A stretch of DNA of 64,000 nt, taken from positions 17,174,001 to 17,238,000 of the forward strand of contig CP075492.1 of the NCBI GenBank assembly GCA_021613535.1, in the 5' to 3' direction. The position numbers and the translations under genes were made by a program. Positions 22,446 to 32,755 of the stretch are shown piece by piece; the first letter of the stretch is position 1; each line of letters starts with the position of its first letter. The notes below the pieces were generated by a model. That model was given only the letters and a program-made list of their open reading frames with translations. It was not told the DNA's origin and ran no database searches. The stretch is from Adineta vaga (Eukaryota > Rotifera).

Positions 22446-23029
22446 TTTTGTATATAGTAGAAATCTCTACGGCAAGTTAACATGTTGAAAAGATATGCAA
22501 CATTCTCTTGCATTCGACAACACTCGATGTTTTGTTTAATTGTGATAAGAACAGCATAGAGAGTTACTTCAAAGAATAAATAGACATGATGATGTTTTGT
22601 CTTATATCGTATCTTGAGAATGTGGGTGTAGGTGTGAAAGAAGAGGAGATACCCACATCCACACCATCATTTTGCTTTGTTCTAAATTATATAGATGCTG
22701 TAGTTCCCTATGACTGACAGAGATATCGTTTTTTTTAAATATTCTATTTGCATGGAAAAGAAAAAACTAAATAATGAGTATTTTCAAGTACAAATGAAAA
22801 GAAAATGAAACGAGGCAGTGACAACAACATGATCTGCATAAATGTAACATCTTGGATGTGATAGAAAAAAGAATTTTTGTAATGTTGTTTATGTGTTCCT
22901 GATTTTCCTGTAAAATGTTTCAAGAGAATAATTGCTACCAGAAAGCAATAAACATCATATCATATTCTCACGCCTACTTATAAATATAGATAATAGACAA
23001 ACATTTTCTCCATCAAATCATTGAGCAAC
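22446..23029. other. Intergenic between divergent genes
   Basis: It includes the GT-rich hairpin at 22612-22668. Promoters of the F-box gene (leftward) and the galactose-binding-like gene (rightward) must lie here, but I cannot point to motifs. Confidence 0.4.
22612..22668. repeat. GT-rich intergenic hairpin (copy 8)
   Basis: ATCTTGAGAATGTGGGTGTAGGTGTG, loop AAAGAAGAGGAGAT, ACCCACATCCACACC. It is one of the few copies located 5' of genes instead of 3'. Confidence 0.7.
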
Positions 23030-24002
23030 ATGCTCGCGAGAGTAATAATTAATTTTCTTGTTTATCATACAATGACATCGGTGACGATGCCTGTTGATGT
23101 ATACAGAAATTCTTATTTTGAACCAAGCGATACGCGCTACGTGCTAAGTAATCTTTCGTCAATCAGTTCGATTAACGATTGTCTTTGTATGTGCATTAGT
23201 AATATGATCTGTTATACAGCTGCATACTATGGTATTAATCAAAGATGTATACTTTTCTTTGCTCAATTAAATCTAGGGCAGTTACGAGTGGCGTCGACTA
23301 GTGTTAATGCAAGTGTTTATAGTTTTGGAAACAGAATTAATGAAAGTGAGTAATGAGAACTAATTTTTATACATTATGGTCATTCTCTACTTACATTTTT
23401 CATTTATATCTTCAAAAAAAACTTAATTTTCTTTTTCTTTTATAACAGCTCTGACATTTCCTAAACAAACAAATGAGACTGTGTACAGTATATGGAATAC
23501 AACTGCAGGTGGTGATAGTGTATTTGCAATAGCTGGTGGTGTTTCTGGTTCATATTGGGGAACTCAGCCGCCAGCAAAAGCATTTGACGGTATTCTTACT
23601 ACGGGATATTGCAACCATGGCGTGTGTAATTCCACTTCTGGAAGAATGGTATGCGGAGAAAAGACTGGCTTCTATCTAAAAATGAGTAGTACACCAAAGA
23701 TTCTTGCGGCATTTCAAATAGGTGCATGCTCAGAGGTAGGGGGTCGGTCGCGCGATCCCATGACAATTACCATCGAGGGTAGCAATTTAAATGGATCCGT
23801 TCTCACTCTTGGCTCTAGTTGGACTTTGATATATAATGGTACTTCAGGCCTCATAACAGATCCTGGAAGAGCAGCGTGGGGCAAGTTGCAGGTACTTTCT
23901 AATCCTTCAATTCCATTCGCAAGCTATCGTCTCCTTGTTACTTCAAAACAAGGTACTGGCACTTGCGTATCGTATAGTGAAGTTCAGTTCATTTTTTATT
24001 GA
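23030..24002 (+). CDS. Secreted protein with PAN-like and galactose-binding-like domains, 2 exons
   Basis: Exons 23030-23345 and 23449-24002 join in frame over a GTGAGT...TAACAG intron (103 nt) to give 289 aa. The ATG at 23030 opens on a hydrophobic leader (MLARVIINFLVYHTMTSVTM). Exon 1 carries a small Cys-rich PAN/apple-like region (DCLCMCISNMICYTAAYYG...CILFF). Exon 2 looks like an F5/8-type discoidin-like fold: PAKAFDGILTTGYCNHG, a middle beta-rich part, and a final LVTSKQGTGTCVSYSEVQF. Such domains bind sugars on surfaces. The pairing and the bdelloid abundance of such proteins are from memory; the family assignment is by pattern only. Confidence 0.7.
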
Positions 24003-24971
24003 TATTAGTAAAATTTATTTAATTTTTTATCTTCAAAATAAATCTTGACAGATATTATTTACTAAACATTTTTCTTTCTCTTCATTGTTTGTGTTCGTAT
24101 TCAAAGGTTTTTGTCTAAAAAACTAAAGATAATCTTTATGTGTGGACACGAACAGAGAGAAGTAAATCGACTTTTCTTAAAAGTATTTTCTCTCTCTTTA
24201 AATATAACAACACATAGTGCAAGTATGATGATCGACGCTCTCTTTTGCCCCGCAGACTACATTTGCTCGCTTGAAATATAGGCATTTATCTCATCGATCA
24301 AGAACTTGTCCAGTGCTGCTTTATTCGACAATGCAAAGCCGCAAACGTCGTTCAATTAAGTTGGATACTAATAAATCCATTTAGAATTGTTATATTATTG
24401 ATATTAATCAGAGAGCGGTGGACGACGCTGTTAACAACTTTTATAATTTTACAGGATGGAAGATCCGTTATAGTAAATAGTACAAATAAAATATCGTTTC
24501 TCTGAAAAATATATGGCAAGATAAAAAGAATCATTTAGTTGACTTGCCGTTGAGGGTGTGGATGTAATATTAAGAGATAAATAATACATACTCACACCCC
24601 AAATTAATAAAACTTTCATCTGATTCTGAATAAATCAATCACAAAAACGTCTTTCTGTAGGAAACAAGGCAAACATTGTTATTCAATAGCTAACAAAAGT
24701 CATGTCCATTTAATGTAATGATCAAAACATTGATTAAATCATTTTGAACAAGCGTTTTCATGTTTGCTTTCCTATTAGTTCCTTTCCATTTGATTATGTT
24801 AATAAACTAATTTCTATATAATCAATTCAGTAATGTTATCTCTATATTTGAAATTTTACCACACATGTCTTTCTTACTTTCATAAACTATTCTATTCTAC
24901 GTCCTATCCATCCACCATAGAAGTTTCATTTGTCAAACTTCGAAAATACCAAGTAGTTTTGTTGTTTTCTT
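24003..24971. other. Intergenic ~1 kb
   Basis: AT-rich with the GT-rich hairpin at 24550-24603; no gene could be supported. Confidence 0.45.
24550..24603. repeat. GT-rich intergenic hairpin (copy 9)
   Basis: TTGAGGGTGTGGATGTAATAT and ATACTCACACCCC surround an AT-rich loop of about 20 nt. Confidence 0.65.
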
Positions 24972-25238
24972 TTAGTCTAGTTTTTCTTTCAACCATTTCA
25001 GTCCAACATCATGTTTTTTTTTAATTTGAGATAGTTCTCTAAGTGATAATATTCGATTAAATAAACTCAATGAATAACCTATTGTTAATAATAAAGTTTG
25101 ATTCGTTTTGTAGTTAAGCCGTACATATCTTTTCAAAAATTTTATATCAAATGTTTTATAGGCGAGTTCGAATAGATACATTGTTTTATTCATTTTATCA
25201 TTATTTCCATCTGGAAATGGTTTCCACCAGGAGAACAT
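24972..25238 (-). pseudogene. Orphan reading frame abutting a GT-rich hairpin, unrecognised
   Basis: 88 codons from the ATG at 25238 (MFSWWKPFPDGNNDK...), open further upstream in frame until it meets the hairpin at 25272. Composition is protein-like (aromatic, mixed charges, ends LKWLKEKLD) but I recognise no family. It may be the tail of a gene truncated at the hairpin, or chance. Confidence 0.25.
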
Positions 25239-25271
25239 ATGATGTAAAGATACTAATCCATCTATACCACT

Positions 25272-25336
25272 CTCGAGGGTGTGGGTGTGGGTGTTTATGC
25301 GTGCAAGTCAGTGTCGCTATCCATCCACAGCCTCTC
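25272..25336. repeat. GT-rich intergenic hairpin (copy 10), loop shared with copy at 36018
   Basis: The left arm CTCGAGGGTGTGGGTGTGGGTG contains tandem TGTGGG. The following GTTTATGCGTGCAAGTCAGT is identical to a stretch in the copy at 36018-36106. The right arm is degenerate (CCATCCACAGCCTCTC). Confidence 0.75.
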
Positions 25337-25411
25337 TTAATTTCGTTTGTTTTTCTCATAAAACTTTCATTTTATTGATTTGAATCAAAGTAAATGAAAA
25401 AGTATAGATTT

Positions 25412-26470
25412 TCAAATAGAAATTAATGAAAACTTTTGAATTTGATGATTCCAGCCATTAATACCATAAAGATTTCCTTCGAAATCAAATGATAAACTAT
25501 AAGGATTAGACATTTGATTTGATTCGTCTCCTTGACCATTTCCACCAACAACAATTTCACCTTCTTTCTTTCCATCACTCCAACGCATTATTCGATGATT
25601 TCTGAAATCTGCTACATAGAGTTGATCATCATCATCAACAAGCAATCCTTGAGGATAATACAGTTGATTAAGTTGATCTCCCAGACCATTTCATCACTCG
25701 ATTATTGTACATATCTGATACATAAACAGATTGATTTTCATCAACAAAGAGAAAATTAGGTCCATTGAATAGATTAAGTTTATTTCCTTGTCCATTTCTA
25801 CCTGCAATGATTTCTCCTTGTGTTTTATTAAATTTCCATTTAACAATACGATGATTCCAATAATCAGCAATATAAATATTCCGTTAGGACCATTGAGTTG
25901 ATTTAATTCACTTCCTATTCTATTTCCTCCTGCAACAGTCTCTGAATGTTGTTTCCATTGATTAAATTTTGTTTCTAATAACAAAGTAAAGACGAAAATT
26001 ACTTTTCTTTTTCCTTTTATTTCTTAATAAACACATGATGAGAAATGATTTTAATTCATTCCTATCAAGTAAAATCTTCCATTTCTGGATTGTTCTTAGT
26101 TTAAAGCAAGACTATGATGAACTTACTTGTCGTTGTAGTATTTTTCACTATTCATAAATAAAAATCATTTAGATTTTTCGCTATGAAAGTATAGTTTATA
26201 CTTTTTTTCTCCTCATTATTGTTCATTTACTAACAATACCTTATTTCAAGTCAGGTGATATATTGTTTACTTACTAGTTGTTATTGGCGGACAAATATTT
26301 TCATTTATCATCGACATCGGATAACAAACTGGATTCTCACTCGAGGATGATGAACACATACATGATTTGAATCAGAACAATTTTGCGAACAGAACTGCCG
26401 AAGAGATGCACAAACACCAACATTATGAGTATCGTGCATAGCGAAAGACATGCACAATCAGTATTATACT
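25412..26470 (-). pseudogene. NHL-repeat protein, decayed
   Basis: NHL-type repeats are clear on the minus strand: ETVAGGNRIGSELNQLNGPNG, then after a frame change YIADYWNHRIVKW and GRNGQGNKLN, then VSDMYNNRVMKW, a small deletion with another frame change, and finally DDQLYVADFRNHRIMRW, GGNGQGDESNQMSNPY and NGWNHQIQKF. Upstream (26290-26460) lies a Cys-rich leader typical of this group (FCSQNCSDSN, then frameshifted ENPVCYPMSM) ending at a GTAAGT donor. NHL repeats build beta-propellers for protein or ligand binding. At least three frame changes (leader, first repeat, third repeat) mark it as dead. Confidence 0.7.
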
Positions 26471-27257
26471 CGAGCATCGAGTATATGGAATTATGCTGTT
26501 ACATGTTTGAGAGTTTACTTGAACTATTCGATACAATTATATTACCGATAAACACATAATATAAAATAGTAAACAAACCTATCAAAATAAGTTAGAATAT
26601 ATTTAGTTTAAGACAAATTTAAAAGAAAAAAGCAAGATATGAAATACCTTAAAAGAACAAAAATGAAATAAACCATTATCGATTGTTTTATCATTGTAAA
26701 CTGAATTCTAATAAAATAATATTTTTAGAAAATGACACTATCATTCTTTGTAATATATAGTCATCATTAAGTCATATTTGAAGATTAGAAGGTAAGATAT
26801 ATAATCCTTGGATACTAAGAAAAAAAGTGATTTTGTTTTTCGTAATGTAATATGCTTCGTCATATCAAACGAACGTGATGGGAGAAAATAAATAAACAAA
26901 CAAAACTAAGACCAAAGATTAAATAAGTTTTCTGTTTGTACATTTCTATTTCTTAATATTCGTTGACTTATTTCAGCTGGATCGTATACACTTTCAAATT
27001 TCTATAGACGAATTCATGATCTCTAATCAGAAGTTATCAGCTTCGGCAGTGCGACTTTTAGATAACAGCATACTTATAATAATATTGACACTATTTTGTA
27101 ATTGTACACTAATTTCATATAAACAATAAACCAGAAATTAAGAAGAAAACCGATTATTTATTCGAAAAACATTTCTTTCATCATCGACGACATCTACTGA
27201 ATACAATAACATTACAATACGTTTAATAATTTCACTGTGATATTTATTATGAAGGCA

Positions 27258-27408
27258 TTACTCTCGGACGTCTTCGTCTAAACTAACGTCGAGGATCAGA
27301 AAATTTTGAATTTTCTCTTTTAATTTAGGCACAGCATGAAGACAAACGAATGGAAACAACATAATAATATGATTAGTAAAATAATTTATCAATCTATGTG
27401 CAACTGCA
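27258..27408 (-). pseudogene. Short terminal coding remnant, cut at a hairpin
   Basis: The minus strand is open from the hairpin edge to a TAA at 27258-27260 and reads protein-like text (VAHRLINYFTNHIIMLF..., KLKEKIQNFLILDVS, ends DEDVRE). There is no start codon before the hairpin. Family unknown. It may be the last exon of a gene lost by rearrangement at the hairpin. Confidence 0.25.
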
Positions 27409-27409
27409 C

Positions 27410-27460
27410 CTTGAGGATGTGAGTGTGCGTCATGCTATGGTCTTCACCCACACCCTCAAT
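27410..27460. repeat. GT-rich intergenic hairpin (copy 11)
   Basis: CCTTGAGGATGTGAGTGTG, loop CGTCATGCTATGGTCTT, CACCCACACCCTCAA. Confidence 0.75.
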
Positions 27461-27899
27461 TGTTTGCTAATTCGATTACTTTTGTTCTTATTTTCTTTAT
27501 AATAAATATTGGTCTTCGTGATCAAGATAGCGAGTATATGTGGCGGGTAGAATAGGGAAGGGTGTGCCTTTTCATCAAACTCAACCACATCCGTCTTTAC
27601 CCAAACACAACTTCTGCAAAACAGTTGATTTCCTGCGAGCTTTGACAATATTGAAAACATTTTAGCTTCTATTCAAAATAAATTTTTTTCTCACGATAGT
27701 CTCACCAATTCTAAATATTTTTCGACGTACTGGATACACTTTTTTCGCGCACAACATCATCTTTATAGCCACCTATCATCGAACGACCTGTCAACGAAAA
27801 TTGAATTCTTATGCATAGTAAGATGGAAATAAAATCTCTAGGAGTTACAAAATACTGCGTGAGATTGTTTGCTCTTTGTATTAGAGACCTGCCTAGATG

Positions 27900-27953
27900 T
27901 TAGGGTGTGGGTGTGAGTATTCTTTTATTCATTATCTGCACTCACATCCTCAA
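27900..27953. repeat. GT-rich intergenic hairpin (copy 12)
   Basis: TTAGGGTGTGGGTGTGAGTA and TGCACTCACATCCTCAAAG with a T/A-rich loop. Confidence 0.8.
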
Positions 27954-28403
27954 AGTACTTTGCTTGAATTGTACCAGCAAAGTATAATAAGAATACATAG
28001 TTTGTTCAATTTTTAGCAAAGACGTAGAATCATTATTAAACATGCATAATGTGTAAGTTACTGTTTTTTCAGCGGTCTTTGTAATATCATTAACTACATT
28101 TTTTGTAGTTCAACTCTTTAATAACATTTTTCGTGATTTGTCCTATTTTTTCCTAAAGACTTCGTCGTATCTTTTAACCAATGAATTGACAGCATTATAA
28201 AAGTGTTGGATTCGGTGATTTTGTCAATGCATGTAAATGTTGCGATGTGAAACCTACAATAATTCATTGTAAAGAAGGAAAGAAAAAAAAGAATCGTATG
28301 ATTAAAATACATTGATTTTGAATAACAAAAAGAAAAGTATTCACGTTTTAACGCATTTTTTCTATTTTCATATTTTAACCATTTAACGTATAAGAGCAAA
28401 TTC

Positions 28404-29909
28404 ATGCGTTTACTTTCGTTAGTAATAATTATCTGTTCAGTAATAGATAATCATGCTGAAAAAAACATTCTTGGTCATGTAGTAGTGATAACATCTCCTT
28501 TATTCGGTCATATGATTCCATTATTAGATTTTGCTAAACTCTTATCAGAATATCATTATGTTACTTATATTGTATCTGCATCGAAACTTGGTATCCTTAA
28601 ACAATATGTATTTACTAACAAAACTGAAACTAACATAACGATACAATCAAGAGTAGAATTTATCGGTTTAATCGATGGTATTAATGATGATTATGAAGTG
28701 AGCTGTATTAATTTAATGACAGACTATAATCATGTGTAACAAAGGTTACTAATAAAGGTACAAGTATTCCAATTCAAGCAATACCTCGTCAAATGTACGA
28801 ACCTCTTTTACGATTACTCTTTCCAAAAACGACTACAATGTCCTTAGCAACTCATTCAATTACTCGATCTATTGATTTGATCATTACTGATCTATTTGTT
28901 ATGCTACCTGTTTGGGAGGGTTTCAAAAGAAATATTCCAACTTACCTTTTCATTCCTAATACTCTATCATCTTTTATACGTTATATTAACATAATAATGA
29001 ACAAAATTAAAAATGGTAAACTAGAGTCAAATTTTGATCGTCGTATAACCGATACAATTTCTCTTACTAAAGGACTTATTTGCAATTCGATTTTTGAACT
29101 TGATGAAAAGTATTTGAAAGAATTACGTCGACAATCATTATTTGGTTCAAACGTACCCATTCTTTTCGTCGCACCATTAATATCAGAAAATCTGACTGAC
29201 AATCGACAGACATAAGAAGAATGTCTAATTTCGATCATAAACTATATCCCGTACTTTATTTTAGAGTGATCTTATTATTCATATCAAACAATGGTTAGAT
29301 ATACATTGGAAACGAGCAAATAGATCAGCTTGTGTCATCTATGTTGCGTTTGGTTCATGGGTTTCTCTTGAGCATAAACAACTTATCGAAATTACCAATG
29401 CACTTAAACCATATCCATTTATTTGGTCATTAAAAAACAAATCGCAAGCATTTATTTTACCCTTAGGTATTGATACGAAACAACATTTACTTCTCGATTG
29501 GGTTCCACAACGATTTATTCTCTCACATCCTGCTATACGTCTCTTCATATCACACGGTGGTTGGAATAGCTTACTTGAAAGTATGTTGACTGCAAAACCA
29601 ACACTTGTCTGGCCGTTTTTTGCCGATCAAACATTGAATGGATATCGTTTAGAATATGAATTTGGTATGGGTCGATATATACTGAATACTGATCTTGCAA
29701 GTGGTCGAAAAATTGTCACAAGTAATGAACTAACATTGTATCTGAAACAAATGTTCGTTCGAGAAGTAGAATACTTTCAGAAGGCACAACATATTCAAAA
29801 AATTATTTTCCATGCAAAAGAAAATAGTTCACGATTGTATTTTGAAGAGATTATCAAGACTATCGACGATCAAAAACGTAAAAACATAAAAAAACATCAT
29901 GAACTATAA
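28404..29909 (+). pseudogene. UDP-glycosyltransferase with frameshift and lost splice donor
   Basis: The signal-like N-terminus (MRLLSLVIIICSVI) is followed by the substrate-side lobe (HVVVITSPLFGHMIPLLDFAKLL). A frame change occurs near 28735-28745, after which the text continues (GTSIPIQAIPRQMYEPLLRLL...). The next junction needs an intron from about 29212 to 29266, but the donor reads ATAAGA instead of GTAAGA. After it the C-terminal lobe is intact and carries the UGT signature (FISHGGWNSLLESMLTAKPT, then PFFADQTLNGYRLE) to a stop at 29909. UGTs transfer sugar from UDP-sugars to lipophilic acceptors, often for detoxification. The C-terminal membrane anchor is absent. AT-AG splicing could rescue the junction but not the frameshift. 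Confidence 0.8.
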
Positions 29910-29924
29910 TATGATCGAGCGTGA

Positions 29925-29967
29925 TAAGTGTGTGTATGTTAGATAGATGTAGTACCCACACCCTACT
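29925..29967. repeat. GT-rich intergenic hairpin (copy 13)
   Basis: Starts 16 nt after the UGT stop. Degenerate left arm (AAGTGTGTGTATG), loop TTAGATAGATGTAGT, right arm ACCCACACCCTA. The loop resembles the copy at 32471. Confidence 0.6.
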
Positions 29968-30168
29968 CCTATCCACTCGAACATCACGTCATTAATCCTA
30001 CTGATATAATTTTGTGATTAAACCATGGAAATTTTACAGTATATCATGAATCATATCGCAATTCTATGTTGTGGGCTTTATTCTTCCCTTTTGAGAAGGT
30101 GTTCTCTTATAAAAGAAGATGTTTCTTTTATAGAATTCTTACATATCACACTTTAAACGTATAGAATA

Positions 30169-30765
30169 ATGTTGCGTCTTACATCAAATGAATCTGCACA
30201 ACAAGAAAGATACGTCGCATTAAAATCGATTTCTGTTGCTTTGTGAATATTCGTTGTTTCGTAATGATGAAACACAACTAATTGATGATCGAGAAATTCG
30301 TGCACAATTAAAAGAGAAAATTCAAGTCCAACAAGAATATTCTCAAGCATTACAACAAGGTCACGATGCCTATCTTATGGAACACGATAAAAAAATCACC
30401 CGATATATTTATTCTTAATATTGATGCTTCTTCTTCCTGGAAAAGAATGTCAAAGTCAAATGGAATACTTCATTGAAAATTCAATCAGTTCCTATAGCAT
30501 AGTTCCACCTGTATATAGTAATGATCGTCTGTTATTTTATGCTTTTATTGATAGTGAACAATTCGAACATTCAATGACGGTTGAACTCTGAAATCATAAT
30601 GAAACAATTCGATTTGGATCAGCTTTCAACATTGAATCCAACATGTAGGCCATCATTGCAAAAGCACACTTTGTCTGCGATAAAGCAAAAAAACGTTTAA
30701 TAGAATTATTAGGTGATAACATTCAATTTGATCAATTGTTCGATGATATTAATGGACAATTATAA
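30169..30765 (+). pseudogene. VIT-domain (inter-alpha-trypsin-type) gene remnant with internal deletions
   Basis: The start MLRLTSNE...LKSISVAL fits the first strand of a VIT domain, but a stop and a shift follow. The core of the domain then reads REIRAQLKEKIQVQQEYSQA, LQQGHDAYLMEHDKK and, in another frame, SPDIFILNI. Beyond that only pieces remain (VPPVYSNDRLLFYAFI; AKKRLIELLGDNIQFDQLFD, ending INGQL and TAA). In full-length relatives the VIT domain is followed by a vWA domain of several hundred residues; here almost all of it is missing. Dead by multiple lesions. Confidence 0.65.
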
Positions 30766-30898
30766 GTAGCGTTGACATCTTATTATATCCTAGATATAAT
30801 TTCTTCGTTGAATTGAAATGTTTTTTTGTATTTTCAAAATAAAAAACAAAGTTTTCTTTACTTTGTTTGTTTTTCGATATTTTTTAAAAGTTTGTGAA

Positions 30899-31886
30899 TT
30901 ATTTAATGTTTGTAACATGTCCTCGTTGAATTGTTTCAACAAATGTTGTAACACGACTTTGTCTCCATCGATTGAGAAAAATATTTTTTAATTGTGGTGT
31001 TATTAATATCATTTCTATTGTTAATATCGCAATAGATATTTCACTACCTAACCATAAAATTCGATAGTTTAATGAAAAATCAATTCCACTAATAAATCTT
31101 ATTAATGTTAAGATCGTTCCTGGTATAACAAGTGTAAGAAGTAAAGTAACATGAAGAAAAATTCTTCGAATTGCAATTAAATCTCGTTTTTGTTGAATTT
31201 TTACAACAATCGCTTGATTATTCGGCAATTGACGAATAAATAATGCTAAACGAATATAATGTGAAAATAAAATTGAAAGTGGAATTCCATATGTTGTTAA
31301 AATACCATAAATCATTCCACGTGGTTTTGAAAATGTCATATAACAATAATGTTCATTCGGTAAATAATCAATATCTTGCCAAACTAAAATTGGACATAAT
31401 GTGAGAAAAGTTTTAATGAATTGAACAAAAGTTAAAATGAAATAAAACCAAAAATTTCTAAACCATCGACGATTGGGATGCATAATTCGACAAAGACGAA
31501 AAAATGCCTAAAAATAAATGTTAATTTACATTGAAATTTATCTTTAAACTTTGAATTACCTGAATACCAAATACTTGATAAATATCTGAACACAGAACAG
31601 AAATCAGATAACCTCGAAATGTACACCAAGATGAATTAAAATTCATTCCATATAGATCACCTAAGATTGTTTGAATATTAAATGAAATTAATATTAAAAT
31701 ATAAATAAAAATATAAAAATAAATAATTGTAAATAAAAATAAATTAATTCGTTCTTCTCCTTTAATTCGATTTGTATATTGATAATAAAGAAGCATTAGA
31801 AAAACTATGGAAGATACAATAATTGCAAATAAACCATGAATAAACGAGATTAATGTTAAAATAAAACCAATAATTCCAAGTTCCAT
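30899..31886 (-). CDS. Rhodopsin-like 7TM receptor, 2 exons
   Basis: Exons 31886-31560 and 31507-30899 join in phase 0 across a 52-nt GTAATT...TTTTAG intron to give 311 aa. I choose the ATG at 31886, because the longer frame starts with TTG. Seven hydrophobic segments are seen, with TM3 split by the intron at DIYQVFGIQ/AFFRLCRIM. The RIM position stands where DRY would be, so the canonical DRY is altered. A Cys before TM3 (WCTFRGY) and one in the second extracellular loop (NEHYCYM) could form the usual disulfide. The C-terminus is short and basic. The layout matches small orphan receptors that are abundant in bdelloids; the ligand is unknown. Confidence 0.8.
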
Positions 31887-32232
31887 TGTAAACAAAAATA
31901 TTCAAATAATATCACATCTATAAATATTGCAAATTTTACATAGGAGAAAAAGGATATTCCGTACAAGATGATTTATAATTATAACAATTTGTTTGCAGGA
32001 CAAAGTTCATAGAGAAATTCTGTGGAATCGAGACTTGATTAATCTCAAGAATATATATAATTAGCAGTTACACTTCCTACATTAAATCGCATCATTAGAA
32101 TGAAGCACGAGTCTGACAAGTACTTGTAAATGTATTTTTGACTACACTAAAGAACACGTCGACGTCAATTGAATTTATGAATGAAATGACCTAAGTAAAA
32201 GAAATACAAATTATCGTACATTAGTATTTATC

Positions 32233-32460
32233 ATGTCTATACAACGAATGAAAACGGAATTAAACGATCTCCTATCAACGTTAAACAAGATTATGATTAA
32301 AGAAATACAATATCAAGTACAGAATAAGATTTATAATTCAGCATTATCTACTCTATGGATATACTTAATAACTTAAGAAAGACAAATAATTGCAAAAAGA
32401 ATTATGTAAAATCGAAAAATATCTTCATAGAGCAAATGAGATTCATAACATGGTTGATTA
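32233..32460 (+). pseudogene. Small coiled-coil-like remnant
   Basis: An ATG at 32233 opens MSIQRMKTELNDLLSTLNKI... and stops after 47 codons (32374-32376). After a frame change the text resumes as LQKELCKIEKYLHRANEIHN, ending MVD and TAA at 32458-32460. Heptad-like leucines suggest a helical protein, but I recognise no family. The next GT-rich hairpin begins 11 nt after this last stop. Confidence 0.35.
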
Positions 32461-32470
32461 AATTATTGGT

Positions 32471-32540
32471 CGATGAGGATGTGGGTGTGAGTATAGATGT
32501 AGACGTTAGATAGATATCGTACCCACACTCACACTCATCC
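32471..32540. repeat. GT-rich intergenic hairpin (copy 14)
   Basis: CGATGAGGATGTGGGTGTGAGTA, loop with GTTAGATAGATATCGT, ACCCACACTCACACTCATC. Confidence 0.8.
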
Positions 32541-32755
32541 ATACATCGCAGCCATTATCATGATTCATCCTCTTCATCACAACTCTTTTCTTCTTTTCTT
32601 CTCTTATCAGTTATATCTATATTATCGACATGGACGTATATGAATAGATCGTTCATTTTCTAAATGTATGACGAACGAAAAAGAAAGGAAAATGAATTAT
32701 ATTCAAATAAATCTAATCCCATGTTTTTTTTATTTGATTTTAGATAAAAATAATA

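Larger units (their letters stand above)
26471..28403. other. Intergenic 1.9 kb with two GT-rich hairpins
   Basis: Mostly featureless AT-rich DNA. A fossil reading frame is noted at 27258-27408 and hairpins at 27410-27460 and 27900-27953. Confidence 0.4.
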
